Source: Deltaproteobacteria bacterium HGW-Deltaproteobacteria-8 (GTDB lineage Bacteria > Desulfobacterota > Desulfovibrionia > Desulfovibrionales > Desulfovibrionaceae). From it: a stretch of DNA of 64,000 nt. The notes under the pieces are model-generated. The model was not told the origin of the DNA and searched no databases. It saw only the letters and a list, made by a program, of their open reading frames with translations. The first letter of the stretch is position 1, and each line of letters begins with the position of its first letter. Location of the stretch: the NCBI GenBank assembly GCA_002840405.1, contig PHAR01000011.1:21302-85301 (forward strand). The letters run 5' to 3'. Made by a program: the position numbers and the translations under genes. Shown piece by piece: positions 1 to 9,217 of the stretch.

Positions 1-495
1 GCCGCTGCGTCCCTGGGCTGGATCTTCATGGAGTGGAGGCACTCCGGCAAGGCCACGACGCTCGGCGCGGCCTCGGGCGCGGTGGCGGGTCTGGTGGCCA
101 TCACCCCGGCGGCCGGATTCGTGACGGTCATGCCGGCCCTGCTCATCGGCCTGGGCGGCGGCGTGTTCTGCTTTCTCGGCGTGCTCTTGAAGAACAGGTT
201 CGGCTACGACGACGCGCTGGACGTGGTCGGCGTGCACGGCGTGGGCGGCACCTGGGGCGCCATCGCCACCGGGCTCTTTGCCAGCATCAACAAGGCCACC
301 GGGCTTTTCTATGGCAATCCGTCGCAGCTTTGGATACAGTTGGCCTCAGTGGCGGGCACCTGGATCTTCTGCTTCGTGGCCAGCCTGCTCCTCTTCAAGC
401 TCGTGGACGCCACCGTTGGCCTGCGCGCCAGCCAGGAAGAGGAAGAACGGGGTCTGGACCTCACGCAGCACAATGAGACCGGCTACCAGGCGTAA
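1..495 (+). CDS. amtB: Ammonium transporter, C-terminal part (start outside window)
   Basis: The frame is open from the first base, so the gene begins upstream and only its last 164 codons are seen. The segment has several hydrophobic helices and the Amt/Rh-type stretch GVHGVGGTWGAIATGLFA, whose histidine is the second of the two pore histidines of this family, followed by a charged cytoplasmic tail (QEEEERGLDLTQHNETGYQA). Amt proteins are trimeric inner-membrane channels that take up ammonium and are blocked by PII proteins. A PII gene begins 42 bases downstream, the classic amtB-glnK arrangement, which supports the call. Confidence 0.93.
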   Translation, partial: AAASLGWIFMEWRHSGKATTLGAASGAVAGLVAITPAAGFVTVMPALLIGLGGGVFCFLGVLLKNRFGYDDALDVVGVHGVGGTWGAIATGLFASINKATGLFYGNPSQLWIQLASVAGTWIFCFVASLLLFKLVDATVGLRASQEEEERGLDLTQHNETGYQA

Positions 496-876
<381 letters not shown>

Positions 877-900
877 GCCCCCGCTGTCTGCCCCGCGTCC

Positions 901-3825
901 ATGACCAGGGAAACCGAAAGCGAACCTACCGGACCGGTCCTGCCGTCCTCAGCGCTCACGCTGCGGCAGGGCCGGTCCTCCCTGGCCGAGGCTGCCCGCA
1001 AAGGCGACCTCCAAGGCTACCCGGCCGCCGCCTCCAGCCTCATGGACGCCTATTTCCGCGAGCGTCTGGCCGAACTGTCCGAACATCACGATCTCCCCGC
1101 CGACTCCCCCCCCTATGCCCTTGTCGCCGTGGGCGGCTATGGCCGCAGCGAGCTGTGCCCGGCCTCGGACGTGGACGTGCTCGTGCTCTACGAGGGCGCG
1201 GTGCCCGCGAGCGCAGAGGAGCTCTCGCGCGGGCTGTTCCACCCGCTCTGGGACCTGGGCCTGGACCTCGGGCATGGCGTGCGCACCCTCAAGGACGGCT
1301 TGGCCCTGGCCAGGGAGGACACCCAGGTCCTGACCTCGCTGTTGGACATCCGGCTGCTCGCCGGGGACGCGCGCGTGCTGGAGCGCTTCCGGCATGAATT
1401 TTCCGACAAGGTGCTGGCCGAGGCCGCCGAGCCCTTCGGCCAGTGGGTGCTGGCCCACAACGTCCAGCGCCGCGCCGAGTTCGGCGATTCCTCCGGCCTG
1501 CTCGAACCGGAGCTGAAGAACGGCCTGGGGGCCTTGCGCGACGTGCACCAGATCCACTGGCTGCTCGGCCTCCGCCCCACCGTGGCCAAGCCCTTCACGC
1601 CTGGCGACCGCGAGCTGCTCGAAGCTGACTACGCCTTTGTGCTGGCCGCGCGCACGGCCCTGCACCTGGCAGCAAAGCGCAAGACCGACCGCCTGTCCTT
1701 CGACTACCAGCCCCAGGTGGCCCGCGCCCTGGGCTTTGCCGGGGCCGATCCCTGCGCCGAGCCCGATGCTCAGCCCGAAATTCAGTCCGGCGCCCATGTA
1801 TGTGAGCAGGACCCGGGCCTGGCCACCGGCCTGGCGGTGGAGGCCTTCCTCTCGCGCCTGCACCAGAGCATGATGCGCATCCGGTCCATGCGCCAGGCCT
1901 GCTGGCTGGGCGCCTTTCCGCCCACGGCCCACATCCCGGCCCTGCCGCCCGATACGCCGCAGGGCATCCTCGACACCCCCACGGGCGTGGCCTTTGCGGA
2001 CGAGGATCCGCTGCCCGGCCCGGACCTGATCCTGGCCCTGTTCGTCGCCGCCGCCCAGGCTGCCCGGCCCGTGGCCTGGTCCGCCCTGCGCGCCACGCGC
2101 CAGGCCCTGGCCGACCCCGCCCTGCGCGCCGCCTTCGCCACCCTGCCCGGCACCCTCGCCGCGCTCATCGCCATCTTCCGGGTCTCCGGCCGCGACGCCG
2201 AAAGCTCGCCGCTCTCGCTGGTTTCGGGCAAGCCCAAGCCGCAGGGAGCCCTGGTGCGCGCGCTCAAGGGCTTCTTCGCCGCGGGCAAGGTCCCTGGCGA
2301 GGCGGACCCGCCGCCGCTGCCCACCACCCCGAGCCTGTCCACGGCCCTGCAGTCCATGCTCGACACCGGCCTGCTGGCCGCCCTGGTGCCGGAGTTTGGG
2401 CCCGTGGAGCATCTGGTGCAGTTCGACGACTTCCACATCCACCCCGTGGGCAAGCACACCCTTGAGGTGGTGCGCACCCTGGCCGCCCTGCCGGAGAGCG
2501 AGGATGCGCGGCTGGCCGAGTGCGCCCGGTCCCTGCCGCACTACGAGCGCCTGCTGCTGGCCGGGTTCGCCCACGACCTGGCCAAGCCCGACCGCGACCA
2601 TTCCGGCACGGGCGCGCGCCTTGCTGCGGACGTCCTGCGCCGCCTGGGCGCGGACGAGGAGACCCTCGCCGACGTGGCTTTCCTGGTGCGGGAGCACCTG
2701 CTCATCCCCAAGACGGCCACCCGCCGCGACCTGGCCGACGAGTCCGTGGCCGCGCGCCTGGCCGAGGTCTGCGGCACACCCGAGCGCCTGGACATGCTGC
2801 ACTTGCTGGCCGTGGCCGACTCCAGCTCCACCGGCCCGCGCGCCTGGAACCCCTGGACCGCGTCGCTGTTCACGGAGCTGACCATGAAGGCCCGGCACCT
2901 CCTGACCAGCGGCCCCCTGGCCGAGCCCCGCGCCGTGGAGAACAGCCGCAAGGTGCGCGAAGCCGCGCTTGCCCTGGCCGAAAAGCCCGGCGGCTCAGGC
3001 GAACCGGCCCTGGGCCGCGCCTATGCCGAGGCCTGCCTGGAGCGCATGCCCGCGCGGGCCACCCTGGTGCTCGAAGCGCCGACCCTGGTGCGGCACATGG
3101 AGCTGGCCCGGCGCTTCCGCGCCAGCCTGGACGAGGACCTGGTGCGCAAGCCCTCGAGCAAGGCGGGCATCGGGGTGGTGGAAATCGTGGCCGTGCCCCT
3201 GCCCGGGGCCAAGGCCTTCCAAGTCAGCCTGGCGGCCCTGAACCAGCCGGGGCTGTTCGCGGTCATGGCCGGGGTGCTGGCCCTGCACGACCTGAACATC
3301 CTCTCGGCCGAGGTGCTGACCTGGACCGGCGGGCCGCCTGCGGTGGACATGGGCGGCAACGTCAGCGCCAACGGTGGCGGCGGCAACATGGCCCTGGACA
3401 TGTTCGTGGTGCAGGAGCCCGCCGAGGGCCTGTACCTGGACGACCTCTGGCAGCGCATCCGCCGCGCGGTGAGCTACGCGCTGCTCGGCAAGCTCGAGCT
3501 GGAGTACCGCCTGGAGCAGAAGCGCATCTCGCCGCTCACCCCGCCCTCGCGCGCGCCCAAGGCCCGGCGCAAGGTGCGCGTGGATTTCGAGGCCAGCGAT
3601 TTCTACACCCTGGTCGAGATCGCCGCGCCCGACCGTCTGGGCCTGCTGCACGACCTGGCGCGCGCCCTGGCGGGCCTGCATCTGGAGATCCACCTGGCGC
3701 GCATCGCCACCAGCGCCGGGCGCATCCACGACTCCTTCTACGTGCGCAGCGAGGGCGGGCAGAAGCTCACCGACCCGGCCCAGGCCGAGGAGATCAAGAA
3801 GGCGCTTTTGTCCGTGTCCAAATGA
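901..3825 (+). CDS. glnD: PII uridylyltransferase / uridylyl-removing enzyme
   Basis: The 974-residue protein has the GlnD domain order. An N-terminal nucleotidyltransferase domain carries GGYGRSELCPASDVDV (about residues 78-92, acidic metal ligands D90 and D92). A central HD domain carries HPVGKHTLEVV and GFAHDLAKPDRDHSG (about 510-570). Two C-terminal ACT domains lie near residues 760-850 and 900-960. GlnD adds UMP to PII Tyr51 when glutamine is low and removes it when glutamine is high. The length is slightly above the usual 850-930 because of an Ala/Pro-rich linker near residues 290-370. It starts 24 bases after the PII stop, consistent with one nitrogen-control operon. Confidence 0.93.
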   Translation: MTRETESEPTGPVLPSSALTLRQGRSSLAEAARKGDLQGYPAAASSLMDAYFRERLAELSEHHDLPADSPPYALVAVGGYGRSELCPASDVDVLVLYEGAVPASAEELSRGLFHPLWDLGLDLGHGVRTLKDGLALAREDTQVLTSLLDIRLLAGDARVLERFRHEFSDKVLAEAAEPFGQWVLAHNVQRRAEFGDSSGLLEPELKNGLGALRDVHQIHWLLGLRPTVAKPFTPGDRELLEADYAFVLAARTALHLAAKRKTDRLSFDYQPQVARALGFAGADPCAEPDAQPEIQSGAHVCEQDPGLATGLAVEAFLSRLHQSMMRIRSMRQACWLGAFPPTAHIPALPPDTPQGILDTPTGVAFADEDPLPGPDLILALFVAAAQAARPVAWSALRATRQALADPALRAAFATLPGTLAALIAIFRVSGRDAESSPLSLVSGKPKPQGALVRALKGFFAAGKVPGEADPPPLPTTPSLSTALQSMLDTGLLAALVPEFGPVEHLVQFDDFHIHPVGKHTLEVVRTLAALPESEDARLAECARSLPHYERLLLAGFAHDLAKPDRDHSGTGARLAADVLRRLGADEETLADVAFLVREHLLIPKTATRRDLADESVAARLAEVCGTPERLDMLHLLAVADSSSTGPRAWNPWTASLFTELTMKARHLLTSGPLAEPRAVENSRKVREAALALAEKPGGSGEPALGRAYAEACLERMPARATLVLEAPTLVRHMELARRFRASLDEDLVRKPSSKAGIGVVEIVAVPLPGAKAFQVSLAALNQPGLFAVMAGVLALHDLNILSAEVLTWTGGPPAVDMGGNVSANGGGGNMALDMFVVQEPAEGLYLDDLWQRIRRAVSYALLGKLELEYRLEQKRISPLTPPSRAPKARRKVRVDFEASDFYTLVEIAAPDRLGLLHDLARALAGLHLEIHLARIATSAGRIHDSFYVRSEGGQKLTDPAQAEEIKKALLSVSK

Positions 3826-3826
3826 A

Positions 3827-3858
3827 AAGGGCAGGGCGGTACAGCCCCGCCCCCTGTG
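3827..3858. terminator. GC-rich hairpin between convergent genes
   Basis: GGGCGG and CCGCCC arms flank a short loop just after the glnD stop and before the end of the leftward DUF805 gene. There is no clear T-run, so this is only a weak candidate for a shared terminator. Confidence 0.25.
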
Positions 3859-3894
3859 TGCGTCAGCGCAATTGCGGCCCCGCCCGCCAGTCGG

Positions 3895-4365
3895 TCAGGA
3901 GGGCAGCAGGTCTTCGCCGAAGCGGTTCGTGCCCCTGGTTCCGGGGATGAACAGCATCAGGAACGCGACATAGAGGTTGAGCAGCGGCACCAGGGTCAGC
4001 CACATCCAGTGCCCGGACCTGTCCAGGTCGTGCAGCCGCTTGATGCCGATGACGATGTGCGAGTAGGCCGCGCAGAACCAGAACAGCATGCCCAGCGCGG
4101 GCAGGATCATGGAAGCCACCATCCCGCCAGCCAGCAGCGTCCCGAAGGCGGCCCAGTACTTCGCCCGGTTCAGGCGTCCGTCATAGGCCAGCAGCACATA
4201 TTTCAGGTTCTGCCAGTCCAGAAAGGGCCTGGCTGCGTCATAGCCCCCGGCCATCCCCGCAAAGACCGTGTTCTGGCCCGCAGGGCCTGGCTGCAAGGTC
4301 GCGTGGCAGTGCTTGCAGCGCAGCGCGCCTTCCTTGATCTCTTCCTTGCAGTATGGGCACAGCAT
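3895..4365 (-). CDS. Zinc-ribbon plus DUF805 membrane protein
   Basis: This protein is 156 residues if started at the ATG at 4365, which has AAGGAG eight bases upstream; a longer in-frame reading has no better signal. The N-terminus is a short zinc ribbon (CPYCKEEIKEGALRCKHCHA, two CxxC pairs). After a linker comes a DUF805-type membrane domain with the typical GRLNRAKYW entry, three to four hydrophobic helices and the IKRLHDLDRSGHW signature. DUF805 proteins are small inner-membrane proteins of unknown function. The zinc-ribbon fusion suggests a cytosolic binding or regulatory head. It is convergent with glnD and not obviously part of an operon. Confidence 0.8.
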   Translation of the reverse strand: MLCPYCKEEIKEGALRCKHCHATLQPGPAGQNTVFAGMAGGYDAARPFLDWQNLKYVLLAYDGRLNRAKYWAAFGTLLAGGMVASMILPALGMLFWFCAAYSHIVIGIKRLHDLDRSGHWMWLTLVPLLNLYVAFLMLFIPGTRGTNRFGEDLLPS

Positions 4366-4556
4366 GAGGCGGACTCCTTCGGGTTTCTGGCCGGCCTCCC
4401 GGACGGGGCAAGAGGCCATGGATCATGGGGGTACGTACCCGAGAAGCCCTGCCCGCGCAAGAAAACGGCCAACAGCCCCAAGCCCGGGCAGGCCCTGCCG
4501 CTGCCGCGCCCCGCGTGTTTTCCGTCAACTCCAGCGTTAACCCCGGCCCGCACCCG

Positions 4557-4585
4557 TTGCCAGCTCCGGCGCTTTGCGCTAGCCT
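4557..4585 (+). promoter_or_regulatory. Candidate sigma-70 promoter of the exported coiled-coil protein
   Basis: TTGCCA (-35) and TAGCCT (-10) are separated by 17 bases, 38 bases before the ATG at 4624. Called by eye. Confidence 0.4.
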
Positions 4586-4623
4586 GCGCACACTCTCCAA
4601 ATCAATAATCACCGGAGGCACCC

Positions 4624-5340
4624 ATGCGCCCGACACGTAGAATTTTCGCCGCAGCCCTCACCACCACGCTCGCAGCCGTCCTGCTCCTCGCGCCCGCGCC
4701 GGGCCAGGCCTTCAGCCTGGGCGGCCTGTTTGGTTCGCGCGTGGACAAGGAGCTCGTGGCCCAGGTGCCCCGGGACAAATACGGGGCCATCGACAAGGCC
4801 GACTTCGAGCTGGCCGTGGCGAACGAGGAAGTGTCCCTGGCCAAGCTCAAGGAAGAACTGGCCGACCGCCAGGACGACTACGCGGGCATAGCCACCAAGC
4901 TGGCCAAGGCCCAGGCCACCGCGGCCGAGCTGGCGCTGGACACCGCGCGCATCAACGCCGTGGACGCGGCAGGCCTGGGCAAGAAGGAAGACAACCTGAA
5001 GATCAAGGCTGACCTGAACGAGGACAGCAACAAGAACGAGGTGGAACGCATCCAGCTCAAGTCCAAGCTCGACCAGACCGACCTCTTTGTGCGCGACCTG
5101 ACCAACCGCGTGGCCGACAAGGAAAAGTCCGTGGCCGTATTCAAGAACCGTCGCCTCGGCGCGCCGCCTTCCACCGCCGTGGCCCCGGCCGCAGCGCCCG
5201 CCGCCGCTCCCGCCCCGGCCGTTGTTCCCGCGCCCGCTGCCGGCGCCCCCGGCAGCCAGCCCGTGGAGATCATCCGCCAGGAGCTTCCGGCTCCGCCCCC
5301 GCCCCCGGCCCCCGCGCCCGAGGCGGACCTGAAGAACTAG
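4624..5340 (+). CDS. Exported coiled-coil protein with Pro/Ala-rich tail
   Basis: This 238-residue protein is of unrecognised family. Residues 1-29 form a signal peptide (basic start, hydrophobic core, cleavage likely after GQA). The middle (about 45-175) is rich in Glu, Lys, Leu and Ala with heptad-like spacing, indicating a long coiled coil. The end (about 178-238) is a low-complexity Ala/Pro region. It is probably periplasmic, with the tail as a spacer or wall-spanning segment. GGAGG precedes the ATG and a candidate promoter lies upstream. It stands alone, followed by a repeat-rich gap. No catalytic motif is seen. Confidence 0.7.
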   Translation: MRPTRRIFAAALTTTLAAVLLLAPAPGQAFSLGGLFGSRVDKELVAQVPRDKYGAIDKADFELAVANEEVSLAKLKEELADRQDDYAGIATKLAKAQATAAELALDTARINAVDAAGLGKKEDNLKIKADLNEDSNKNEVERIQLKSKLDQTDLFVRDLTNRVADKEKSVAVFKNRRLGAPPSTAVAPAAAPAAAPAPAVVPAPAAGAPGSQPVEIIRQELPAPPPPPAPAPEADLKN

Positions 5341-5540
5341 CGCCAAGAGCCCCGGCAGGCACCCTGCCCAGGCCCCCGCAGACTGCCCACGACCGCGCCC
5401 GACCCGGCTTTGCCACACTCGGCAAGCCAGGCCGGGCGCTGCTTCACAGCCCCTTCCGCAATGACCGCAACAAGGCACAACAAGGCCTGATTCCGAGCAA
5501 CCCCCGAGGCGCTGCCTCCGGCGGCCGGAGTCCTGGCAAT

Positions 5541-5755
5541 AGCCTCCGGCGGCCAAAGGGCCTGAGGCCCTTTGGAATCCCCAGAGGGCCTGGGCCGGGG
5601 CGGCCTGGGCAAGACGCGTTGGCTGGGCTGGGCCGCAAACAATGTGCGCGCCCCCTTCGGGGTTTCAGGGGTGTCGTACAGGGATGACACACTGTGCTTT
5701 GGCCCAAAAGCCCCGCGCACGGTTGGCCCTCATTCCAAGGGAAGAGGGTTGGCAC
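5541..5755 (+). repeat. Composite palindromic repeat, copy D (divergent)
   Basis: The 575-base gap between 5340 and 5916 holds no convincing gene. It contains the module CCTCCGGCGGCC, the palindrome CCAAAGGGCCTGAGGCCCTTTGG in two halves at 5553-5575, then GGCCTGGGCCGGGGCGGC and GGCTGGGC. After these come two arms related to the long hairpin of copies at 45168, 59155 and 63022 (CAATGTGCGCG at 5650 and GCGCACGGTTGGCCC near 5715). In this copy about 55 unrelated bases separate the arms, as if the loop had been expanded or invaded. Confidence 0.65.
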
Positions 5756-5915
5756 CGCTTTCGACCATCCACCGATGCCCACAGACCGCCCGCCGAAGCG
5801 TCGATGCTCCGACCCTTTACGACCCTTGCCGGGCGGTGCTAGGGCTTGGGCGAGGCTGCCATGTTCACTCGGTGACGGCGGCGATCGGGGATGACAAGCA
5901 AGGGGGGCGCTGCCC

Positions 5916-7709
5916 ATGTATCTCGGCATTGATGTAGGCGGCACGCACACGGACGCCGTGGCGCTGAACGAGGCGGGAGTCGCTGCCCAGGTGAAGGTCA
6001 AGACCGACCAGACTGACCTCCTGGCCTCGGTGAACCAGGCCCTCAGGGGCATCCTGGAGACCGTGAAGCCCGAGGGCGTGCGCCAGCTGAACCTCTCCAC
6101 GACCCTGTCCACCAACGCCATCGTCCAGGGCACCACCGAGGACGTGGGCATGCTGGTCATCCCCGGGCCGGGCATCAGCGCGGACGAGTTCATGCTCTGC
6201 CGCGACTACCACGTGCTCGACGGGACCATCGACCATCGCGGCAGCGAGACCGACCGCCTGGACGAGCGCCAGGCCCAGGCAGCCATCAAGGCCTGCCGGG
6301 CGGCGGGCGTGCGCGTGTTCGGCTGCGTGGGCAAGTTCAGCACGCGCAACCCCCTGCACGAGAACACCATGCGCCAACTGCTGGGTGCGGATTCCGACTA
6401 CGTGACCCTGGGCCACGAGCTGGGCGGGCGCCTGAACTTTCCCCGGCGCATCGCCACGGCCTACTTCAACTGTGCGGTCTGGCGGGTGTTCAACGACTTT
6501 GCCACGGCCGTGGAGAAGAGCCTGGCCGAACTCGGCCTGGGCCACGTGCGCGTGAACACGCTGAAAGCCGACGGCGGCACCTTCCCGCTCGCCCAGGCCC
6601 GGCGCATGCCCGTGCAGAGCATCTTTTCCGGCCCGGCGGCCAGCGTCATGGGCATCATCGCCCTGTGCGACATCACGCGGGACTCGGTGATCCTGGACAT
6701 CGGCGGCACAACCACGGACATCGCCGTGTTCGTGGACGGCCAGCCCCTTGTGGAGAACGACGGCATCAACATCGGAAGCCACCCGACCCTGGTGCGCGCG
6801 CTCAAGGTGCGCTCCATCGGCATCGGCGGCGACTCGGCCATCAACGTCCTGGGCGAGGCCGTGCGCGTCGGCCCCACCCGGCTCGGCCCCTCGCTGGCCG
6901 ACTCCATCCCGGCCGGGGCCGGGCTGCCCGTGAATGCGCGGCCCACCCTCATCGACGCCCTGAACTGTACCGGGGCCTGCGTCCACGGCAATGTCGACGC
7001 CTCGCGCCGGGGCGTGGCCGAGTTCGCGACCCTGCACTCCATAGAGCCCGGCATGCTGGCCGAACAGGCCGTGGCCGCTGCGGCCGAGGCCATCTACAAG
7101 GCCACCCAGGAGCTGCTCGCCGAGATCAACGACAAGCCCGTGTACACCATCCACGAGCTGCTGGAGGGCCGCCGCGTGGCCCCTGGCCGCGTGTATCTCA
7201 TGGGCGGCCCGGCCAAGGCCATGCAGGAGTCCGTGCGCCAGCGCTTCGAGCTGTTCACCGTGGTGCCGGAGCATTTCGGCGTGGCCAACGCCATCGGCGC
7301 GGCGCTTACGCGCAATACCGCCAGCCTGGAGCTCTTCGCCGACACCGAAAAGGGCGTCATGTTCATCCCGGCCCTGCGCCACCGTGAGAACGTGCCGCGC
7401 ACCTACACCCTGGCGGACGCCGAGCGCGACGCCATGAACCACATGCTGGCGCACCTCTCGGAGATGGGCGTGTTCGCTGACCGCGACAACGCCCAGATCA
7501 CCCATGCCAGCAGTTTCAACATGGTCGACGAGGGCCGCACCACGGGCCGGAACATCCGCGTCAAGTGCCAGATCAAGCCCGGCGTGGCCTTCACCCTGAA
7601 CGGCCAGCCACCGGTCCAGCCGGCCAGCCGCACCACGGGCCAGTCCCTGCGCAGGGCCACGGGCCAGCCAGCGGGCCCGCCCACAGGCAAAACGGGCGGG
7701 AGGGGATAA
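5916..7709 (+). CDS. Hydantoinase/oxoprolinase family ATPase subunit (HyuA-like)
   Basis: This 597-residue protein has an N-terminal Hydant_A_N-type domain starting GIDVGGTHTDAVAL (residues 4-17). The main hydantoinase/oxoprolinase domain has the second phosphate-binding signature DIGGTTTDIAVF (about residue 260), the ASKHA-fold pattern of ATP-dependent amide-ring hydrolases. The family opens hydantoins, 5-oxoproline or acetone-type substrates, often with a separate HyuB subunit. No HyuB is present here, so the substrate is unknown. The last 35 residues are a Gln/Pro/Thr-rich tail with repeated TGQ. It is followed after 3 bases by a histone-deacetylase-fold gene, which implies a joint role. 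Confidence 0.82.
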   Translation: MYLGIDVGGTHTDAVALNEAGVAAQVKVKTDQTDLLASVNQALRGILETVKPEGVRQLNLSTTLSTNAIVQGTTEDVGMLVIPGPGISADEFMLCRDYHVLDGTIDHRGSETDRLDERQAQAAIKACRAAGVRVFGCVGKFSTRNPLHENTMRQLLGADSDYVTLGHELGGRLNFPRRIATAYFNCAVWRVFNDFATAVEKSLAELGLGHVRVNTLKADGGTFPLAQARRMPVQSIFSGPAASVMGIIALCDITRDSVILDIGGTTTDIAVFVDGQPLVENDGINIGSHPTLVRALKVRSIGIGGDSAINVLGEAVRVGPTRLGPSLADSIPAGAGLPVNARPTLIDALNCTGACVHGNVDASRRGVAEFATLHSIEPGMLAEQAVAAAAEAIYKATQELLAEINDKPVYTIHELLEGRRVAPGRVYLMGGPAKAMQESVRQRFELFTVVPEHFGVANAIGAALTRNTASLELFADTEKGVMFIPALRHRENVPRTYTLADAERDAMNHMLAHLSEMGVFADRDNAQITHASSFNMVDEGRTTGRNIRVKCQIKPGVAFTLNGQPPVQPASRTTGQSLRRATGQPAGPPTGKTGGRG

Positions 7710-7712
7710 GCC

Positions 7713-9044
7713 ATGCAGGGAGCAAAGAGCAGCCTGGGGATCATCCTTTTCCCGGCCTTTGACTGGAGCATCTCGCCCACCCACCCGGAGCGCGAAGAGC
7801 GCTTGCTGTACACCCAGGACCAGCTCAAGGAAGAGGGCCTGTTCGACATCGAGGGCGTGGACGAGCACAAGCCCGGCGTGGCCACCCGCGAGGACGTGGA
7901 GCGCGCGCACTTCTGCTTCCCCGAGGTGGAGGCCGTGGCCACGCGCTCGCACATGGTGGCTGCTGGCGGCACCATCACCGCCGCTGACCTGGTCATGACC
8001 GGCCGCCACAAGCGGGCGTTTGCCCTGGTGCGCCCGCCCGGCCACCACGCCATGAAGGTGGTGCAGGGCTCGCGCGGGTTCTGCAACATCAACATCGAAG
8101 CGGTGATGATCGAGCACCTGCGCGAGAAGTACGGGGTCAAGAAGATCGCCGTGGTCGACACCGACTGCCACCACGGCGACGGCACCCAGGACATCTATTG
8201 GCACGACCCGGACGTTTTGTTCATCTCGCTGCACCAGGATGGCCGCACCCTGTATCCCGGCACCGGCTTCCCCGCTGACTGCGGCGGGCCAGGGGCGCTC
8301 GGCCGCACGGTGAACATCCCCCTGCCCCCCGGCACCGGCGACGAGGGCTACCTCATGGTCATGGAGCGCATCGTGCTGCCCATCCTCAAGGACTTCGCGC
8401 CTGAGATCGTGGTCAACTCCGCCGGGCAGGACAACCACTTCACCGACCCCATCACCAACATGAACCTGACGGCCCAGGGCTATGCGCGCATGACCGAGCT
8501 TTTGAAGCCCGACCTGGCGGTGCTGGAGGGCGGCTACGCCATCCAGGGCGCGTTGCCCTACGTCAACTTAGGCATCGCCCTGTCCCTGGCCGGGCTGGAC
8601 TACTCCGGCGTGCGCGAACCCGCCTATGACGCCGTGAAGCACCGCCAGCGCCCGCAGCTGGCCGAGTACATCGAGCGGCTGTGCGACACCATCCCGAACG
8701 TCTATTTCCACCCGCCCGCCGAGCCCCAGGACGGCTTCGTGACCACCACGGACGCGGGCGACTGGTTCGTGCGCCACAAGAACATCTACTACGACACCGA
8801 CGACATCACCGAGGCCCAGACCGAGGAGCTGTATCTCTGCGGGGCCTGCCGGGGGCTGCTCAAGATCGTCAGCCGGACGACCAAGAACCCGGCCTGCTTA
8901 GGGATCGAGATTCCCCTCCACGCCTGCGACGCCTGCCGCAGCCTGGGCTACAGCCTCTATGAGGAGGCCCAGGTCAAGGAGGGCTACCGCTACGCCCAGT
9001 TCATCAACCGCCGCGACAAGGAGTACCTGCGCCACGGGTTCTGA
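7713..9044 (+). CDS. Histone-deacetylase-superfamily amidohydrolase with C-terminal Cys cluster
   Basis: This 443-residue protein has the zinc-dependent deacetylase motifs RPPGHHA (about residues 107-113) and DTDCHHGDGTQ (about 149-159), then VNSAGQDNHFTDP and LEGGYA. In bacteria such enzymes remove acyl groups from small molecules such as acetylpolyamines or acetoin-related compounds. After the catalytic domain, about 130 extra residues carry CGACRG and CDACRS pairs around a further Cys, a likely structural zinc or Fe-S site not typical of the family. It lies 3 bases after the HyuA-like gene, so the two are almost certainly co-translated. Catalytic class is well supported; substrate is not. 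Confidence 0.82.
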   Translation: MQGAKSSLGIILFPAFDWSISPTHPEREERLLYTQDQLKEEGLFDIEGVDEHKPGVATREDVERAHFCFPEVEAVATRSHMVAAGGTITAADLVMTGRHKRAFALVRPPGHHAMKVVQGSRGFCNINIEAVMIEHLREKYGVKKIAVVDTDCHHGDGTQDIYWHDPDVLFISLHQDGRTLYPGTGFPADCGGPGALGRTVNIPLPPGTGDEGYLMVMERIVLPILKDFAPEIVVNSAGQDNHFTDPITNMNLTAQGYARMTELLKPDLAVLEGGYAIQGALPYVNLGIALSLAGLDYSGVREPAYDAVKHRQRPQLAEYIERLCDTIPNVYFHPPAEPQDGFVTTTDAGDWFVRHKNIYYDTDDITEAQTEELYLCGACRGLLKIVSRTTKNPACLGIEIPLHACDACRSLGYSLYEEAQVKEGYRYAQFINRRDKEYLRHGF

Positions 9045-9102
9045 CTGGACAAGAAGCGTGGCCGGGCTCGGCCGCGCTGAAGGTCGCCGCCGCAAGCAGC
9101 TA

Positions 9103-9118
9103 TGGCACCGATGTTGCT
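9103..9118 (+). promoter_or_regulatory. Sigma-54 promoter (-24/-12) of the exported protein at 9218
   Basis: TGGCACCGATGTTGCT has GG at -24 and GC at -12 with exactly ten bases between, matching the RpoN consensus TGGCACG-N4-TTGCW in nearly every position. Predicted start is near 9129, about 90 bases before the ATG. The perfect palindrome GCCCTGTACAGGGC (9124-9137) covers the start point, and GCGCAA/TTGCGC (9154-9169) can form a leader hairpin. Confidence 0.65.
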
Positions 9119-9217
9119 TTAATGCCCTGTACAGGGCGCCTCTTCCCGATTTCGCGCAAGAATTTGCGCAGTATTGACGGGAATGGCGCCACAACAGGAA
9201 AAAATTGGAGAACACAC

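Noticed and set aside
949..2898. Long leftward open frame opposite glnD.
   Set aside because: High GC content keeps antisense frames open. The glnD domains in the other strand are complete and this frame has low-complexity Gly/Gln/Arg text.
5572..5937. Frame running from the composite repeat into the HyuA start.
   Set aside because: It is made of repeat sequence and ends within the HyuA gene; no start site.
5865..8438. 857-codon leftward frame opposite the HyuA/deacetylase genes.
   Set aside because: Antisense shadow of two genes with clear motifs; composition is dominated by His, Gly, Ala and Val.
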